Shown: piece after piece, positions 34,936-43,631 of the stretch | Numbering within the stretch: the stretch's first letter is position 1 | Layout of the letters: every line of letters starts with the position of its first letter | Assembly: GCA_963770375.1 (NCBI GenBank) | Contig: CAVYPM010000008.1 | Location: 190,156-254,155 of the forward strand | DNA from: DASVBE01 sp963770375 | Lineage (GTDB): Bacteria > Actinomycetota > Actinomycetes > Streptosporangiales > Streptosporangiaceae | Direction of reading: 5' to 3' | DNA length: 64,000 nucleotides | Notes under the pieces: model-generated | The model's database searches: none | Seen by the model: only the letters and a program-made list of their open reading frames with translations | Told to the model about the DNA's origin: nothing | Translations under genes and position numbers: made by a program

Positions 34936-35949
34936 TCAGGTGTTGCTGTGCAGGGCGGCGTTGAGGCCCGTCCAGTTGCCCGAGCGGGGCAGGGCCTCGA
35001 CCGCGCCGGTCTGGGAGTTGCGGCGGAACAGCAGGCCGGGCTGGCCGGACAGGGTCAGGGCCTTCACGACCTGGCCGTCGGGCAGGGCGACGCGGGTGCC
35101 CGCGGTCAGGTAGAGGCCAGCTTCGACGGTGCAATCGTCGCCGAGGCTGATGCCGATGCCGGCGTTGGCGCCGAGCAGGCAGCGGCGGCCGATGCTGATG
35201 GTCTGGGTGCCGCCGCCGGACAGGGTGCCCTGGATCGACGAGCCGCCGCCGATGTCGCTGTGGTCGCCGACCACGACGCCGGCACTGATCCGGCCCTCGA
35301 CCATGGAGGCACCCAGCGTGCCCGCGTTGTAGTTGCAGAAGCCCTCGTGCATGACCGTGGTGCCCTCGGCCAGGTGGGCGCCGAGCCGGACCCGGTCGGC
35401 GTCGGCGATCCGCACCCCGGCGGGGACCACGTAGTCGGTCATCCGCGGGAACTTGTCGACGCCGGTGATCTCGAACGGGAGGCGGTCCGCGCGGGCGCGC
35501 AGCCGTACCGCGGCGGCCTCGGCCGGCAGGACCGGGCCCAGGGTGGTCCAGGCAACGTTGGTCAGCAGGCCGAACACGCCGTCCAGGCTGGTGCCGTGCG
35601 GCTGGATGAGCCGGTGGCTGAGCAGGTGCAGCCGCAGCCAGACGTCGTGGGTGTCGGCGGGCGGGGCGGACAGGTCGGCGATGTGGGTGCGCACCGCGAC
35701 GACCTCGACGCCGCGCAGGTCGTCCGGGCCGAGGGCCTTCGCCGCGTCCGCACCGAGCCGGGACACCGCGTCGTCCGGGGCCACGCGGGTGGTCTCTGCT
35801 GCCGGGCGGGCCCCGGCTTCGCCGTCCTCCTGGGCCGGGATCAGCTCGGGCGCCGGATACCAGGTGTCGAGAACTCTGCCGTCCGGGGCGAGGGTGGCCA
35901 GGCCGAAGCCGATGGCGCCACGGCGCTGCGCGGGGGTCGGGTTGCTCAC
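34936..35949 (-). CDS. dapD: Tetrahydrodipicolinate N-succinyltransferase DapD
   Basis: 337 residues, ATG 35949. It transfers succinyl from succinyl-CoA to tetrahydrodipicolinate in the lysine/meso-diaminopimelate pathway. The N-terminal ~150 residues are the long actinobacterial type; the central catalytic region is TVMHEGFCNYNAGTLGASMV; hexapeptide repeats of the left-handed beta-helix follow (GISAGVVVGDHSDIGGGSSI in the ISAGVV part, then RRCLLGANAGIGISLGDDCT). The C-terminus VVKALTLSGQPGLLFRRN is typical. It stands alone on the minus strand; dapC and dapE are not next to it in this window. Confidence 0.93.
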   Translation of the reverse strand: MSNPTPAQRRGAIGFGLATLAPDGRVLDTWYPAPELIPAQEDGEAGARPAAETTRVAPDDAVSRLGADAAKALGPDDLRGVEVVAVRTHIADLSAPPADTHDVWLRLHLLSHRLIQPHGTSLDGVFGLLTNVAWTTLGPVLPAEAAAVRLRARADRLPFEITGVDKFPRMTDYVVPAGVRIADADRVRLGAHLAEGTTVMHEGFCNYNAGTLGASMVEGRISAGVVVGDHSDIGGGSSIQGTLSGGGTQTISIGRRCLLGANAGIGISLGDDCTVEAGLYLTAGTRVALPDGQVVKALTLSGQPGLLFRRNSQTGAVEALPRSGNWTGLNAALHSNT

Positions 35950-36018
35950 CGGATCACCATAGACCGCCAGGCCGACCGAGGAACGGGGCCACTAGTCCCT
36001 CGGCCGGCCCAGCGGAAG

Positions 36019-36039
36019 ACCTCCCGAAAGCCGGGAGGT
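36019..36039. terminator. 8-bp hairpin between ctaG-like and dapD genes
   Basis: ACCTCCCG/CGGGAGGT with a five-base loop, about 120 bases beyond the CtaG-like stop (minus direction). The 210-base gap (35950-36159) also holds a tandem GGGCGGCCTAGTG pair near 36135-36165; no gene is seen in it. Confidence 0.4.
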
Positions 36040-36159
36040 TGCCCGCACCCAGTTCCACGTAGCTCAGTACCCGCCGGTTCAGGATGAACCGGATTCGGCT
36101 GAGAAATTCTGGGACCGCGGATCGCGGTCGGTTTAGTGGGGCGGCCTAGTGAGGGCGGC

Positions 36160-37188
36160 CTAGTGCCGGTGGCCGGACTTTGGCTGGTTCAGCCGGGCCA
36201 GGTAAGCGTTGTACGCGGCGAGGTGCTCGTCGTCGTCGATGCTCTTCTGGCTGGACCAGTCCGGGCCGCTGCCGTCGGCCGGGGCGTCCTCGCCGTCGGG
36301 GCCGGTGACCAGGCGGGCCATGTTGGCCCGGCGGGCCTGCTCGAGCCAGCCGCGGCCGCGGCCGCGGCCCGTGTCCCGCTCGTCCTGGCTCCACTGCAGG
36401 AAGACCAGCATCATCAGGCCGAACATCAGCGCGTCCCCGGCGATCCACATGATCGCCCCGCCCCAGTGCAGGTCCTGCACCACGCCGGGGGCCCAGGCGG
36501 GCTGCTCGGCCGGGTCCGGGACGCCGGGGGTGCCCGCGTTGCCGTAGCCGAGGATCAGCCCGGTGAACGTGTCCACCGGCATGACCAGGACCAGGGTGAC
36601 GAACCTGATCGGGTAGGACAGCCGCCAGTGGATCGGCTCGCGGCCCAGCAGGGGCAGGAAGAACAGGAAGCCGACCAGCAGGAACAGGCCGTGCTCGAGG
36701 TTGTGGACGACCGCGTTTTCCTCGATCACGTTGGCCAGGCCGGTCAGGTGGGCACCGGCGATGGCCGCGGCGTAGGCCAGGAAGCCGAACACCGGCCAGG
36801 TCAGGAACGTCACCACGCGGGACCTGACGACCTTCTTGGCCCAGGTGTGCAGCGGGTTCCGGCTGGCGTGCAGGAGCAGGATGATCGGCTGGCCGGCGAT
36901 CAGCAGCGGCGGGGCGATCATGATCAGCATCAGGTGCTGGACCATGTGGTCCCAGAACAGGATGTCGTCGTAGACCCCGATGCCGCCCTCGGTGGCCAGC
37001 ACCACCACGGCCAGCCCGGCCAGGAACATCCCGGTCCGCCAGCGCGGCCACGGCCGGGCCGGGTGCTTTCTGGCGACCCGGTGCACGCCCCACAGGTACA
37101 GCCCGGCCGACAGCACCACGAAGGCCGTTACCACCGGCGCGAACTGCCAGTGGGTGACGGCCGGGTACCAGCCAAACGGGGGCAGCAT
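36160..37188 (-). CDS. CtaG-like (caa3_CtaG) membrane protein, cytochrome oxidase assembly
   Basis: 342 residues from ATG 37188, placed by GGAGGAGGTCACC immediately upstream. About seven membrane helices (FAPVVTAFVVLSAGLYLWGV, TGMFLAGLAVVVLA, LMLIMIAPPLLIAGQPIILL and later FLLVGFLFFLPLLG). The family hallmarks are the histidines of DHMVQHLMLIM and NLEHGLFLL and WGGAIMWIAGDALMFGLMML. caa3_CtaG proteins help assemble the copper centre of cytochrome c oxidase (family knowledge). A charged C-terminal tail of ~80 residues is cytoplasmic. No oxidase subunit gene is adjacent. Confidence 0.85.
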   Translation of the reverse strand: MLPPFGWYPAVTHWQFAPVVTAFVVLSAGLYLWGVHRVARKHPARPWPRWRTGMFLAGLAVVVLATEGGIGVYDDILFWDHMVQHLMLIMIAPPLLIAGQPIILLLHASRNPLHTWAKKVVRSRVVTFLTWPVFGFLAYAAAIAGAHLTGLANVIEENAVVHNLEHGLFLLVGFLFFLPLLGREPIHWRLSYPIRFVTLVLVMPVDTFTGLILGYGNAGTPGVPDPAEQPAWAPGVVQDLHWGGAIMWIAGDALMFGLMMLVFLQWSQDERDTGRGRGRGWLEQARRANMARLVTGPDGEDAPADGSGPDWSSQKSIDDDEHLAAYNAYLARLNQPKSGHRH

Positions 37189-37297
37189 GGTGACCTCCTC
37201 CGCTGGTGAGCCTACTGCCGGGCGGGCAACCACCGGCCAGACGGCCCCGGGCATGATGGTGCCGTCCGATCACGCCGCGGCGAAGGGAGCACGAGAC

Positions 37298-38134
37298 ATG
37301 CCGAAGGGAACGGCCCTGGTGCTGGGCGGCGGCGGGGTAGCCGGGATCGCCTGGACAACCGGGCTGCTGACCGGGCTGGCCGGGGCGGGCGCCGACCTGA
37401 CCGGCGCGGACCTGATCATCGGCACCTCGGCGGGCGCGAACGTGGCCGCGCAGGTGGGCAGCGGGCTGCCGCTGGCGGACCTGTACGCCCGGCAGGCCGA
37501 CCCGGAGCGGCAGGCCCGGGAGATCGCCGTGGAGCTGGATCTCGAGCGGCTCGGCGCCGAGTTCGTGACGGTGATGGGCGAGGCGGAGTCGGCCCAGGAG
37601 CTCCAGCGGCGGATAGGCGCCTACGCGCTGGCCGCCGACACGGTGCCGGAGGCGACCCGGCGGGCGGTGATCGAGAGCCGGCTGCCCTCGCACGAGTGGC
37701 CAGAGCGCGCGATCAAGCTGGTCGCGGTGGAGGCGAGCACCGGCGAGACGGCGGTGTTCGACCGGGATTCGCGCGTTGGCCTGGTCGACGCGGTCGCGGC
37801 CAGCAGCGCCGTGCCCGGCATCTGGCCGCCGGTGACGATCGGCGCCCGTCGCTACGTTGACGGCGGGGTCCGGTCCGCGGACAACGCCGACCTGGCCGTG
37901 GGCTGGTCGGAGATCGTGATCGTCTCGCCGCTGGGCTTCGACTCACCGCTTCCGCTGCTGCCGCTGCGCGAGGTGGTGGCCACCCTGCGCGAAAGCGGCT
38001 CGGCGGTGACCGTGCTCACGCCGGACGCGGCCTCGGCCGCGGCGATCGGCGCCAACCCGCTCGACCCCGGCACCCGCACCCCCGCCGCCCAGGCCGGCCT
38101 CGCCCAGGGCCGGGCGGGCCTGGCCGGGAGCTAG
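37298..38134 (+). CDS. Patatin-like phospholipase
   Basis: 278 residues, ATG 37298 after GAAGGGAGC. The three patatin signatures are present: oxyanion LVLGGGGVAGIAW at residues ~7-19, nucleophile IIGTSAGANVAA (Ser in GTSAG), and the second dyad residue in RRYVDGGVRSADNADLA (Asp of DGG). No signal peptide or membrane helix, so it is probably a cytoplasmic or membrane-surface acyl hydrolase. Divergent from the CtaG-like gene with a 109-base gap, and its stop shares CTAG with the convergent zinc-ribbon gene. Confidence 0.9.
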   Translation: MPKGTALVLGGGGVAGIAWTTGLLTGLAGAGADLTGADLIIGTSAGANVAAQVGSGLPLADLYARQADPERQAREIAVELDLERLGAEFVTVMGEAESAQELQRRIGAYALAADTVPEATRRAVIESRLPSHEWPERAIKLVAVEASTGETAVFDRDSRVGLVDAVAASSAVPGIWPPVTIGARRYVDGGVRSADNADLAVGWSEIVIVSPLGFDSPLPLLPLREVVATLRESGSAVTVLTPDAASAAAIGANPLDPGTRTPAAQAGLAQGRAGLAGS

Positions 38135-39042
38135 GACGGGGCCGGGCTGGCCGACACCTGGGCGGCCGAGCCGCCCCCGCCGGCGCTGGTCCCGCCCGGT
38201 CCGGCGCTGACCGGGTGGGAGTGCGCCGCACGGGCCGGCGCCGTGGCCACCCGGACGGCCGGATGGCCCCGGTGGCTGAGAAAGAACCACCCGCCGGCCG
38301 CGCCGGCCGCCACCAGGAGCACGACGATCACGGCCACCAGCCAGATCCGCCCGCGTTCCCGGCCCGGCAGCCCGCCGAGGGACGGCCCGGTGCCGGAGTG
38401 AGCTACGGCTCCCAGTGCCGTCCTGGCCGGGGCGGGCCCGGTTGGCGGCCAGCTGGCCAGCCGCTCTGATTCGGCCGCCGGCCACTGCCAGGCTGACGGC
38501 AGGCTCGGTGGCCGCTGGCCCGCCGATGGTCCCTGGCCGGGCGATGCCGCCGGCCCCGCCGGTGCGGCCGGCGGCACGGACCAGCCGGGCGGCCCGGCTG
38601 CGGGCGGCCCAATGGCGGGCGGCACTGGACCGGCGGGGGGTGCTGACGTGGGCGGCGTGCTCAGCGGCGCCCGCGGCGGCGGGACCCAGGTGACCGTGGC
38701 CGGCTGGTCAGCGGCGGGCGACTGCGCCGCTGACTGACCGGGACCGGGCCATGGCGTCACGGCGCGGTCAGGCGAAGGCGGCTGCGCCACGTGCCGCCCG
38801 GGACGGGACGGCCGGCCCGGCGGCTGACCGGATTCGTACGGATCTGGCCCGGGTGATTCCAGCTGGACCAAGCGCAGGCCGGGCCGCCCCGCCAGGGTCG
38901 GTCCGGGATCGGGCGGGCCGGGATCGGTGGTGGTCTGGAACTGGCCGGCGGCCTGGCCGGGCTGGGCTCTTAACACCGCGCCGCAGCGCGTGCAGAACCG
39001 CTGGCCGCGGGCGGCTTCGCCGCATGCCGTGCAGAACTTCAT
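38131..39042 (-). CDS. Zinc-ribbon, proline-rich, single-pass membrane protein
   Basis: 303 residues, ATG 39042. The N-terminal 24 residues form a zinc ribbon: CTACGEAARGQRFCTRCG. Residues ~30-230 are low-complexity proline/alanine/glycine. One membrane helix follows (RIWLVAVIVVLLVAAGAAGG) and a short extracytoplasmic alanine/glycine tail. The layout (zinc ribbon, disordered linker, helix, outside tail) is a recurrent actinomycete design whose role is not known to me. It may share a regulatory unit with the small zinc-ribbon gene just upstream (39106-39324). Confidence 0.7.
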   Translation of the reverse strand: MKFCTACGEAARGQRFCTRCGAVLRAQPGQAAGQFQTTTDPGPPDPGPTLAGRPGLRLVQLESPGPDPYESGQPPGRPSRPGRHVAQPPSPDRAVTPWPGPGQSAAQSPAADQPATVTWVPPPRAPLSTPPTSAPPAGPVPPAIGPPAAGPPGWSVPPAAPAGPAASPGQGPSAGQRPPSLPSAWQWPAAESERLASWPPTGPAPARTALGAVAHSGTGPSLGGLPGRERGRIWLVAVIVVLLVAAGAAGGWFFLSHRGHPAVRVATAPARAAHSHPVSAGPGGTSAGGGGSAAQVSASPAPS

Positions 39043-39105
39043 TTCTGTTTCCCCCCTGAATGCGTACCGCGCCCGTGCCCTGGAATCCCTCGCGGGAAAG
39101 CCCGG

Positions 39106-39324
39106 TCAGCCGGGTACGCCGGTCTTGGCGGCCGCCGGCGCAGGACCTGGTTCCGCTCCCGTGGTGCGCCGGGCCGCGCCTGCTCCTTCCAGCGTGCAGT
39201 GCTGCAGCGCGGCAATAGTTGCCCTGGTCGGGTCGTAGCGAAGGGTCCGGTAAATATCGTTGCCCGGACCGCCGAGATCGCCGTCCTTGACCGCTAAACG
39301 GCAGTGCGGGCATTGCCGAGACAT
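39106..39324 (-). CDS. Small CxxC zinc-ribbon-like protein
   Basis: 72 residues from ATG 39324, GGGGAGG 11 bases and GGAG four bases upstream. It starts MSRQCPHCRLAVKDGDLGG, containing a CxxC pair and later a third cysteine in ALQHCTLEG, followed by an alanine-rich tail. The segment GNDIYRTLRYDPTRATIAAL looks folded. It precedes the larger zinc-ribbon membrane protein by 63 bases in the same direction. Too short and lightly conserved-looking to assign; moderately likely to be real. Confidence 0.5.
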   Translation of the reverse strand: MSRQCPHCRLAVKDGDLGGPGNDIYRTLRYDPTRATIAALQHCTLEGAGAARRTTGAEPGPAPAAAKTGVPG

Positions 39325-39547
39325 GGCTCCGCAGCCTCCCCCCGGGCGTGGAGCCTCCCCAGACCCGCTGCCCCCCGCGGTCAGCATAGGCCACGATTGG
39401 CCGGAAAAACAGCGCCAGTTAATGACGTTTCAACGACTGCGATGATTCTTCCCCGGTTTTAGCGGGATCGGCCTAACCCCGGGACCAGCGCCCCCGCTGC
39501 CGTATCCCGTCAAGAAAGAGCGGCGCCAGCAGTGGCCCGCCTGGGCC

Positions 39548-42010
39548 CTACTGATCCAGGATGCGCCGCCGGGTGGGGTCGTACAGCGGCGCGGTCTGCA
39601 GGCGGGCGGGCACGTCCCCGGCCGGGGTGCGGACGGTGAAGCCGCCGGCCTTGAGCCACTCGGGTGTCACCCCGTCCGGGTGCGAGACCTGGGCCAGGCC
39701 GACCGGGCCGCCGATTGTGTAGCCGTAGGCGGCGGCGCGGACGTAGCCCGCCCACTGGCCGTCGAGCAGCACCGGCTCGTTGCCGAACAGGTCCGCGGCC
39801 GGGTCGTCCACGGCCAGGCTGACCACCCGGTCCCGGGGCGGCCCGGCGGCGCGCGCGGCGAGCAGGGCGTCCCGGCCGATGAAGCCGCCGGGCTTGTCCC
39901 AGGCGACGGCGAAGCCCAGGCCCGCGGACAGCGGGGTGTCGGTGTTGTCGATGTCCACGCCGATGTCCCGGTAGCCCTTTTCCAGCCGCAGGCCGGACAG
40001 CGCGTCCAGGCCGACCGGGCGGACGCCCAGGTCGCGGCCGGCCGCCATCAGGTCGTCCCACACCCCCAGCGCGTACTCGGCCGGGATGTGCAGCTCCCAG
40101 CCCAGCTCACCGACGTAGGTGACGCGGATGGCCAGCACCGGGGCGTACCCGACGTCGATGTGCTGGGCGGTCAGGTACGGGAACGCGGCGTTCGACAGGT
40201 CGGCGTCGGTCAGCGTTCCGATGAGCTCGCGGGACGCCGGTCCCTGCACGGACAGCAGCGTGACGCCGGAGGTGGTGTCGGTGACCAGGGCGATCTCACC
40301 GGGCTGGGTCGCGCGCCGGATCAGCGGCTCGATCCGGCGGTGGATCAGGTCGCTGGCCACCACCAGGAACCGGTCGGCGGCCAGCTGGGTGACGGTGACG
40401 TCGGCGACGATGCCGCCCTTCCTGTCGAGCCACTGGGTGTAGACGATGCGGCCGTCGCCGGCCGTGACGTTGTTGGCGGACAGCCGGCTGAGCACCGTGC
40501 CCGCGTCCTGGCCCTGCACGAGGAAGCTGGCCATCAGGCTCATGTCCAGGATGCCGACCGCGTCGCGGATCGCGGCGTGCTCCTCGCCGATCAGGCCGAA
40601 CGCGGGCTGGCGGCGGTAGTCGAGGGTGGTGGCGGGCGGCTCGCCGGTCCCGGCGAAGAACCACTCCGGGTACTCCCAGCCGGCCGACACGGCGAAGTGC
40701 GCGCCCGCCGCGGCCTGCCGGTCGTGCAGCACCGACCGGCGGACGTTGCGCGCGGTCCGCGGCTTCCAGGTGGGCCAGACCGCGTCGCCGAAGAGCGCGC
40801 CGAGCAGTTCCGGGGTCCGCTCGGCCCGGAACCGGCGCGACGTCTCGTGGGCCGCGGTCCGTTCCAGCGCGTAGCCGGTGACGTCGACCGGGGGCACGCC
40901 GTCCACGATCCAGTGCGCGACCGCCCGGCCGACTCCGCCGCCGGACAGGATGCCGATCGAGTTCAGGCCCGCGGCCACGAAGTAGCCGTCCAGCTCGGGC
41001 GCCGGGCCGAGCAGCGGGTGCACGTCGGAGGTAAACGACTCGGGGCCGCAGAAGAACGTCCGCACGCCGGTGTCGGCCAGGCACGGGATCCGGTCCATGG
41101 CGGCGGCCAGGAACGGCTCCATCCGCTCCCAGTCCGGCGGCAGCCTGCCGAACGCGAAGTCGCGGCCCGCGCCGTCCAGCGACCAGGCGGCGGCCTGCGG
41201 CTCGAACAGGCCGACCAGCATGCCGTCGCCCTCGGGCCGGTAGTAGCCGTACCGGTCCGGGTCCTCGATCACCGGCAGGTCCGGGTCCATCCCGTCGACC
41301 TTGCCGGTCAGCAGGTAGTAGTGCTCCGCGGCCTGCAGCGGGATCCGCACGCCGGCCAGCGCCCCGAACTGGCGTGCCCACAGGCCGGCCGCGTTCACCA
41401 GGATCTCGGTTTCGACCGGGCCTTTTTCTGTTATTACGGTGGTTACACGGCGGGCCTTCGTCCGGACTCCGGTCGCCGCGACACCTTCGGCGATCGTGAC
41501 GCCCAGCTGGCGGGCCCCCTTGGCCAGGGCGGTGGCCACGCCGACGGGGTCGGCCCGGCCCTCGTCTTCCACGTAGAACGCGGCCAGCACGTCGTCGGTG
41601 CGGGCCAGCGGCCACATCGCGGCGAGCTCCGCCGCGGAGACCTCGACCTCGTTGCAGCCCATGCCGCGCTGCCAGGCGCTGGACCGGCGCAGGGCGTCCA
41701 GCCGCTGCGGGGTCGTGGCCAGGGACAGGTGGCCGACCTCGCGGTAACCGGTGGAGTGCCCGGTTTCCGCCTCGAGGCGGGTGTACAGGTCGCGGGAGTA
41801 GCGGCTGAAGGAGAGCGAGGTCTCGTCGGTCATGCCGGCCGAGGTGATCAGCCCGGCGGCGTGCCAGGTCGTGCCCGCGGTGAGCTGGTTCTGCTCGAGG
41901 AGCAGGACGTCGGTCCAGCCGAGGTGGGCCAGGTGGTAGGCGATGCTGCAGCCGATCACGCCGCCGCCGACGATCACGACCTGGGCACGGCTGGGCAAGT
42001 CGGTCGGCAT
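39548..42010 (-). CDS. FAD-dependent oxidoreductase fused to GcvT domain (dimethylglycine/sarcosine oxidase-like)
   Basis: 820 residues, ATG 42010. An N-terminal DAO-type FAD domain (AQVVIVGGGVIGCSIAYHLA) contains QLTAGTTWHAAGLITS; in dimethylglycine dehydrogenases this histidine holds FAD covalently. The second half is a folate-binding aminomethyltransferase domain: VGILDMSLMASFLVQGQDAG, VTYVGELGWELHIPAEYALG and the GcvT_C part RVVSLAVDDPAADLFGNEPV. Family enzymes oxidatively demethylate N-methyl glycines and pass formaldehyde to tetrahydrofolate. Predicted substrate dimethylglycine or sarcosine, for use of betaine-type osmolytes. Divergent from the VOC gene. Confidence 0.88.
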   Translation of the reverse strand: MPTDLPSRAQVVIVGGGVIGCSIAYHLAHLGWTDVLLLEQNQLTAGTTWHAAGLITSAGMTDETSLSFSRYSRDLYTRLEAETGHSTGYREVGHLSLATTPQRLDALRRSSAWQRGMGCNEVEVSAAELAAMWPLARTDDVLAAFYVEDEGRADPVGVATALAKGARQLGVTIAEGVAATGVRTKARRVTTVITEKGPVETEILVNAAGLWARQFGALAGVRIPLQAAEHYYLLTGKVDGMDPDLPVIEDPDRYGYYRPEGDGMLVGLFEPQAAAWSLDGAGRDFAFGRLPPDWERMEPFLAAAMDRIPCLADTGVRTFFCGPESFTSDVHPLLGPAPELDGYFVAAGLNSIGILSGGGVGRAVAHWIVDGVPPVDVTGYALERTAAHETSRRFRAERTPELLGALFGDAVWPTWKPRTARNVRRSVLHDRQAAAGAHFAVSAGWEYPEWFFAGTGEPPATTLDYRRQPAFGLIGEEHAAIRDAVGILDMSLMASFLVQGQDAGTVLSRLSANNVTAGDGRIVYTQWLDRKGGIVADVTVTQLAADRFLVVASDLIHRRIEPLIRRATQPGEIALVTDTTSGVTLLSVQGPASRELIGTLTDADLSNAAFPYLTAQHIDVGYAPVLAIRVTYVGELGWELHIPAEYALGVWDDLMAAGRDLGVRPVGLDALSGLRLEKGYRDIGVDIDNTDTPLSAGLGFAVAWDKPGGFIGRDALLAARAAGPPRDRVVSLAVDDPAADLFGNEPVLLDGQWAGYVRAAAYGYTIGGPVGLAQVSHPDGVTPEWLKAGGFTVRTPAGDVPARLQTAPLYDPTRRRILDQ

Positions 42011-42141
42011 GTCGCGGCCTTTCCGGTGGTGATGATCTCTGCCATCCCTAGCACGGTGCGTCCCGCCTGGTCCAGGTATGTACGGGCGGGGGCGGGCTGC
42101 GTGCGGCCCGGGTGCCGGCGGGCCGTGGAAGGGTGAGGGGC

Positions 42142-42498
42142 ATGGCGATACGGCTGGGCAGCACGGTGATCAACTGCGCGGACCTGGAGGGGATGACCCG
42201 GTTCTGGGCCGGGGCGCTGGACCTGAAGCCGTCGTCCACGGACCCGGACGATGACTTCCGGGTGCTGAAGGGCGCGGCGGGGACGATCTCGCTGCAGGTG
42301 GCGGAGACCCCGGTCCGCGCGCGTGACCAGATGCACCTGGACCTCTACACCGATGACCAGGCCAGCGAGGTGGAACGGCTGACCGGCCTCGGGGCCTCGT
42401 TCGTGCGGCACAACCAGGACCCGGACGACGACTACGTGGTCATGACCGACCCGGAGGGCAACGAGTTCTGCGTGTGCGCGGTTCCCGGCCTTTCCTGA
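42142..42498 (+). CDS. VOC (glyoxalase/bleomycin-resistance) superfamily protein
   Basis: 118 residues, ATG 42142 after GGTGAGGGGC. Two beta-alpha-beta-beta-beta units are visible: IRLGSTVINCADLEGMTRFW and QMHLDLYTDDQASEVERLTG with VVMTDPEGNEFCVC at the end, the classical VOC close where the glutamate is a metal ligand. A metal position at the start (histidine) is replaced by N in STVINC, so metal binding may differ. Divergent from the dimethylglycine-oxidase-like gene with a 131-base gap. Specific reaction not assignable. Confidence 0.82.
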   Translation: MAIRLGSTVINCADLEGMTRFWAGALDLKPSSTDPDDDFRVLKGAAGTISLQVAETPVRARDQMHLDLYTDDQASEVERLTGLGASFVRHNQDPDDDYVVMTDPEGNEFCVCAVPGLS

Positions 42499-42648
42499 CC
42501 TTTCCGAGCAAACCGCGCTCTCCGGTCAAACCCGTTAGGATCCGGCGAATCAACCGGGATGCGCGCGCCGATCCTCCCGGGAGCTACCGGTGCCAGCGGA
42601 CGCTGAGCACGGCGCGGCAACCCCCTCGTACTGACGAAAGGGTCATCC

Positions 42649-43338
42649 GTGTCTGAGTCACTGACTGAGCTGCCCAGCCAGTCCGGCACCGTTCCCCCGC
42701 AGCCCGCGGGCCGCAGCCGGGCCATCTCGCTGATCGGCGCCGTCGCCGGTGCCACGCTTCTGGTCGCCGGGGTGGCGGCGTGCGGCGGCGGATCGTCGCC
42801 GGCCAAGAGCTCGTCGGGTTCCTCCAGCAATTCGGGCGGCAGCAGCAGCGTGCCCACCCCGGCGACCACGCCCGGGCCGCTGACCGAGCCGGACCAGATC
42901 GCCACGCTGCAGAAGGCCGCCGACCAGAGCGTGGCCAACGACCTGCTGCACTCCATGCAGGCCACCGCGAAGGGCGCCCAGATCAGCGCGGTGACCTACG
43001 TGGACAGCTCGGACAAGACCCGCAGCGTGCTGGTCTACGGCGGCGACAACCTGCCGGGCCTGGCGGGCGCCCCGGCCAGGAAGATCAAGGTCATGCTCAA
43101 GTCCGGCGTCCGGGTCGGGGTCGGCGCCAGGCTCGGCCACGAGCTTCTGGTGCCCGCGGGCAGCACGGGCGGCATGGCCAGGTGCGCGCCGCTGATCAGC
43201 CCGGGGTCCGCCATCAAGTCCGTCACCTGCGGCTGGGTCCACGGCAAGTCCGTGCTGGTGATGTCGTTCGGCGGCTACGACGCGAAGAGCGCCAAGTCGC
43301 TGGTGCCGCAGATCATCGCGGCGATGGAGAAGAGCTGA
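42649..43338 (+). CDS. Lipoprotein of unknown function, paralogue 1
   Basis: 229 residues starting GTG 42649, GAAAGGG upstream. The N-terminus has a long polar lead (SESLTELPSQSGTVPPQPAG), then RSRAISLIGAVAGATLLVAG and the lipobox GVAAC (cysteine 45) followed by a serine/glycine linker. The mature domain (~150 residues) has AKGAQISAVTYVDSSDKTRS, LLVPAGSTGGMARCAPLISP, CGWVHGKSVLVMSF and ends SLVPQIIAAMEKS. Two cysteines could form a disulfide outside the membrane. A lead of ~25 residues before the signal is long for a lipoprotein. Paralogous to the gene at 43632; function unknown. Confidence 0.75.
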   Translation: MSESLTELPSQSGTVPPQPAGRSRAISLIGAVAGATLLVAGVAACGGGSSPAKSSSGSSSNSGGSSSVPTPATTPGPLTEPDQIATLQKAADQSVANDLLHSMQATAKGAQISAVTYVDSSDKTRSVLVYGGDNLPGLAGAPARKIKVMLKSGVRVGVGARLGHELLVPAGSTGGMARCAPLISPGSAIKSVTCGWVHGKSVLVMSFGGYDAKSAKSLVPQIIAAMEKS

Positions 43339-43412
43339 CCGCAGCCGCTGGCCGGCGGCGGCCTGCCGGGACGGGGCGGCGGGTGGCTGGCTGACCGCAG
43401 TGCGGCGCCGGA

Positions 43413-43463
43413 CCGGGCGGCCCTCCTCACGCGTTTCGCGTGGGGCGGGCCGCCCGGTTTCTT
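43413..43463 (+). terminator. Strong nested hairpin terminator between the two lipoprotein genes
   Basis: Outer stem CCGGGCGGCCC/GGGCCGCCCGG (11 bp) encloses an inner CACGCG/CGCGTG stem with a TTT loop, followed by TTTCTTG. It separates the paralogous genes into distinct transcripts. The gap 43339-43631 otherwise shows no gene. Confidence 0.75.
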
Positions 43464-43631
43464 GTGCCTGGCGTGACCGTCATGGCGGGCCGGTTGCTTT
43501 GCGTGATCTTGACCGGAAACCGAACCAGGACGGGTTGTGCTCCGTTCTCACGGCGACTACCCCGATGCCCGCGGATCTGCCGGACAGCCGCAGCATCCCC
43601 TCATCCCTGAGCATGGAGAGAAGGTTCTTCG

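Noticed and set aside
39680..42136. 818-codon plus-strand frame opposite the dimethylglycine-oxidase-like gene
   Set aside because: Composition is antisense shadow; all conserved motifs are on the minus strand.
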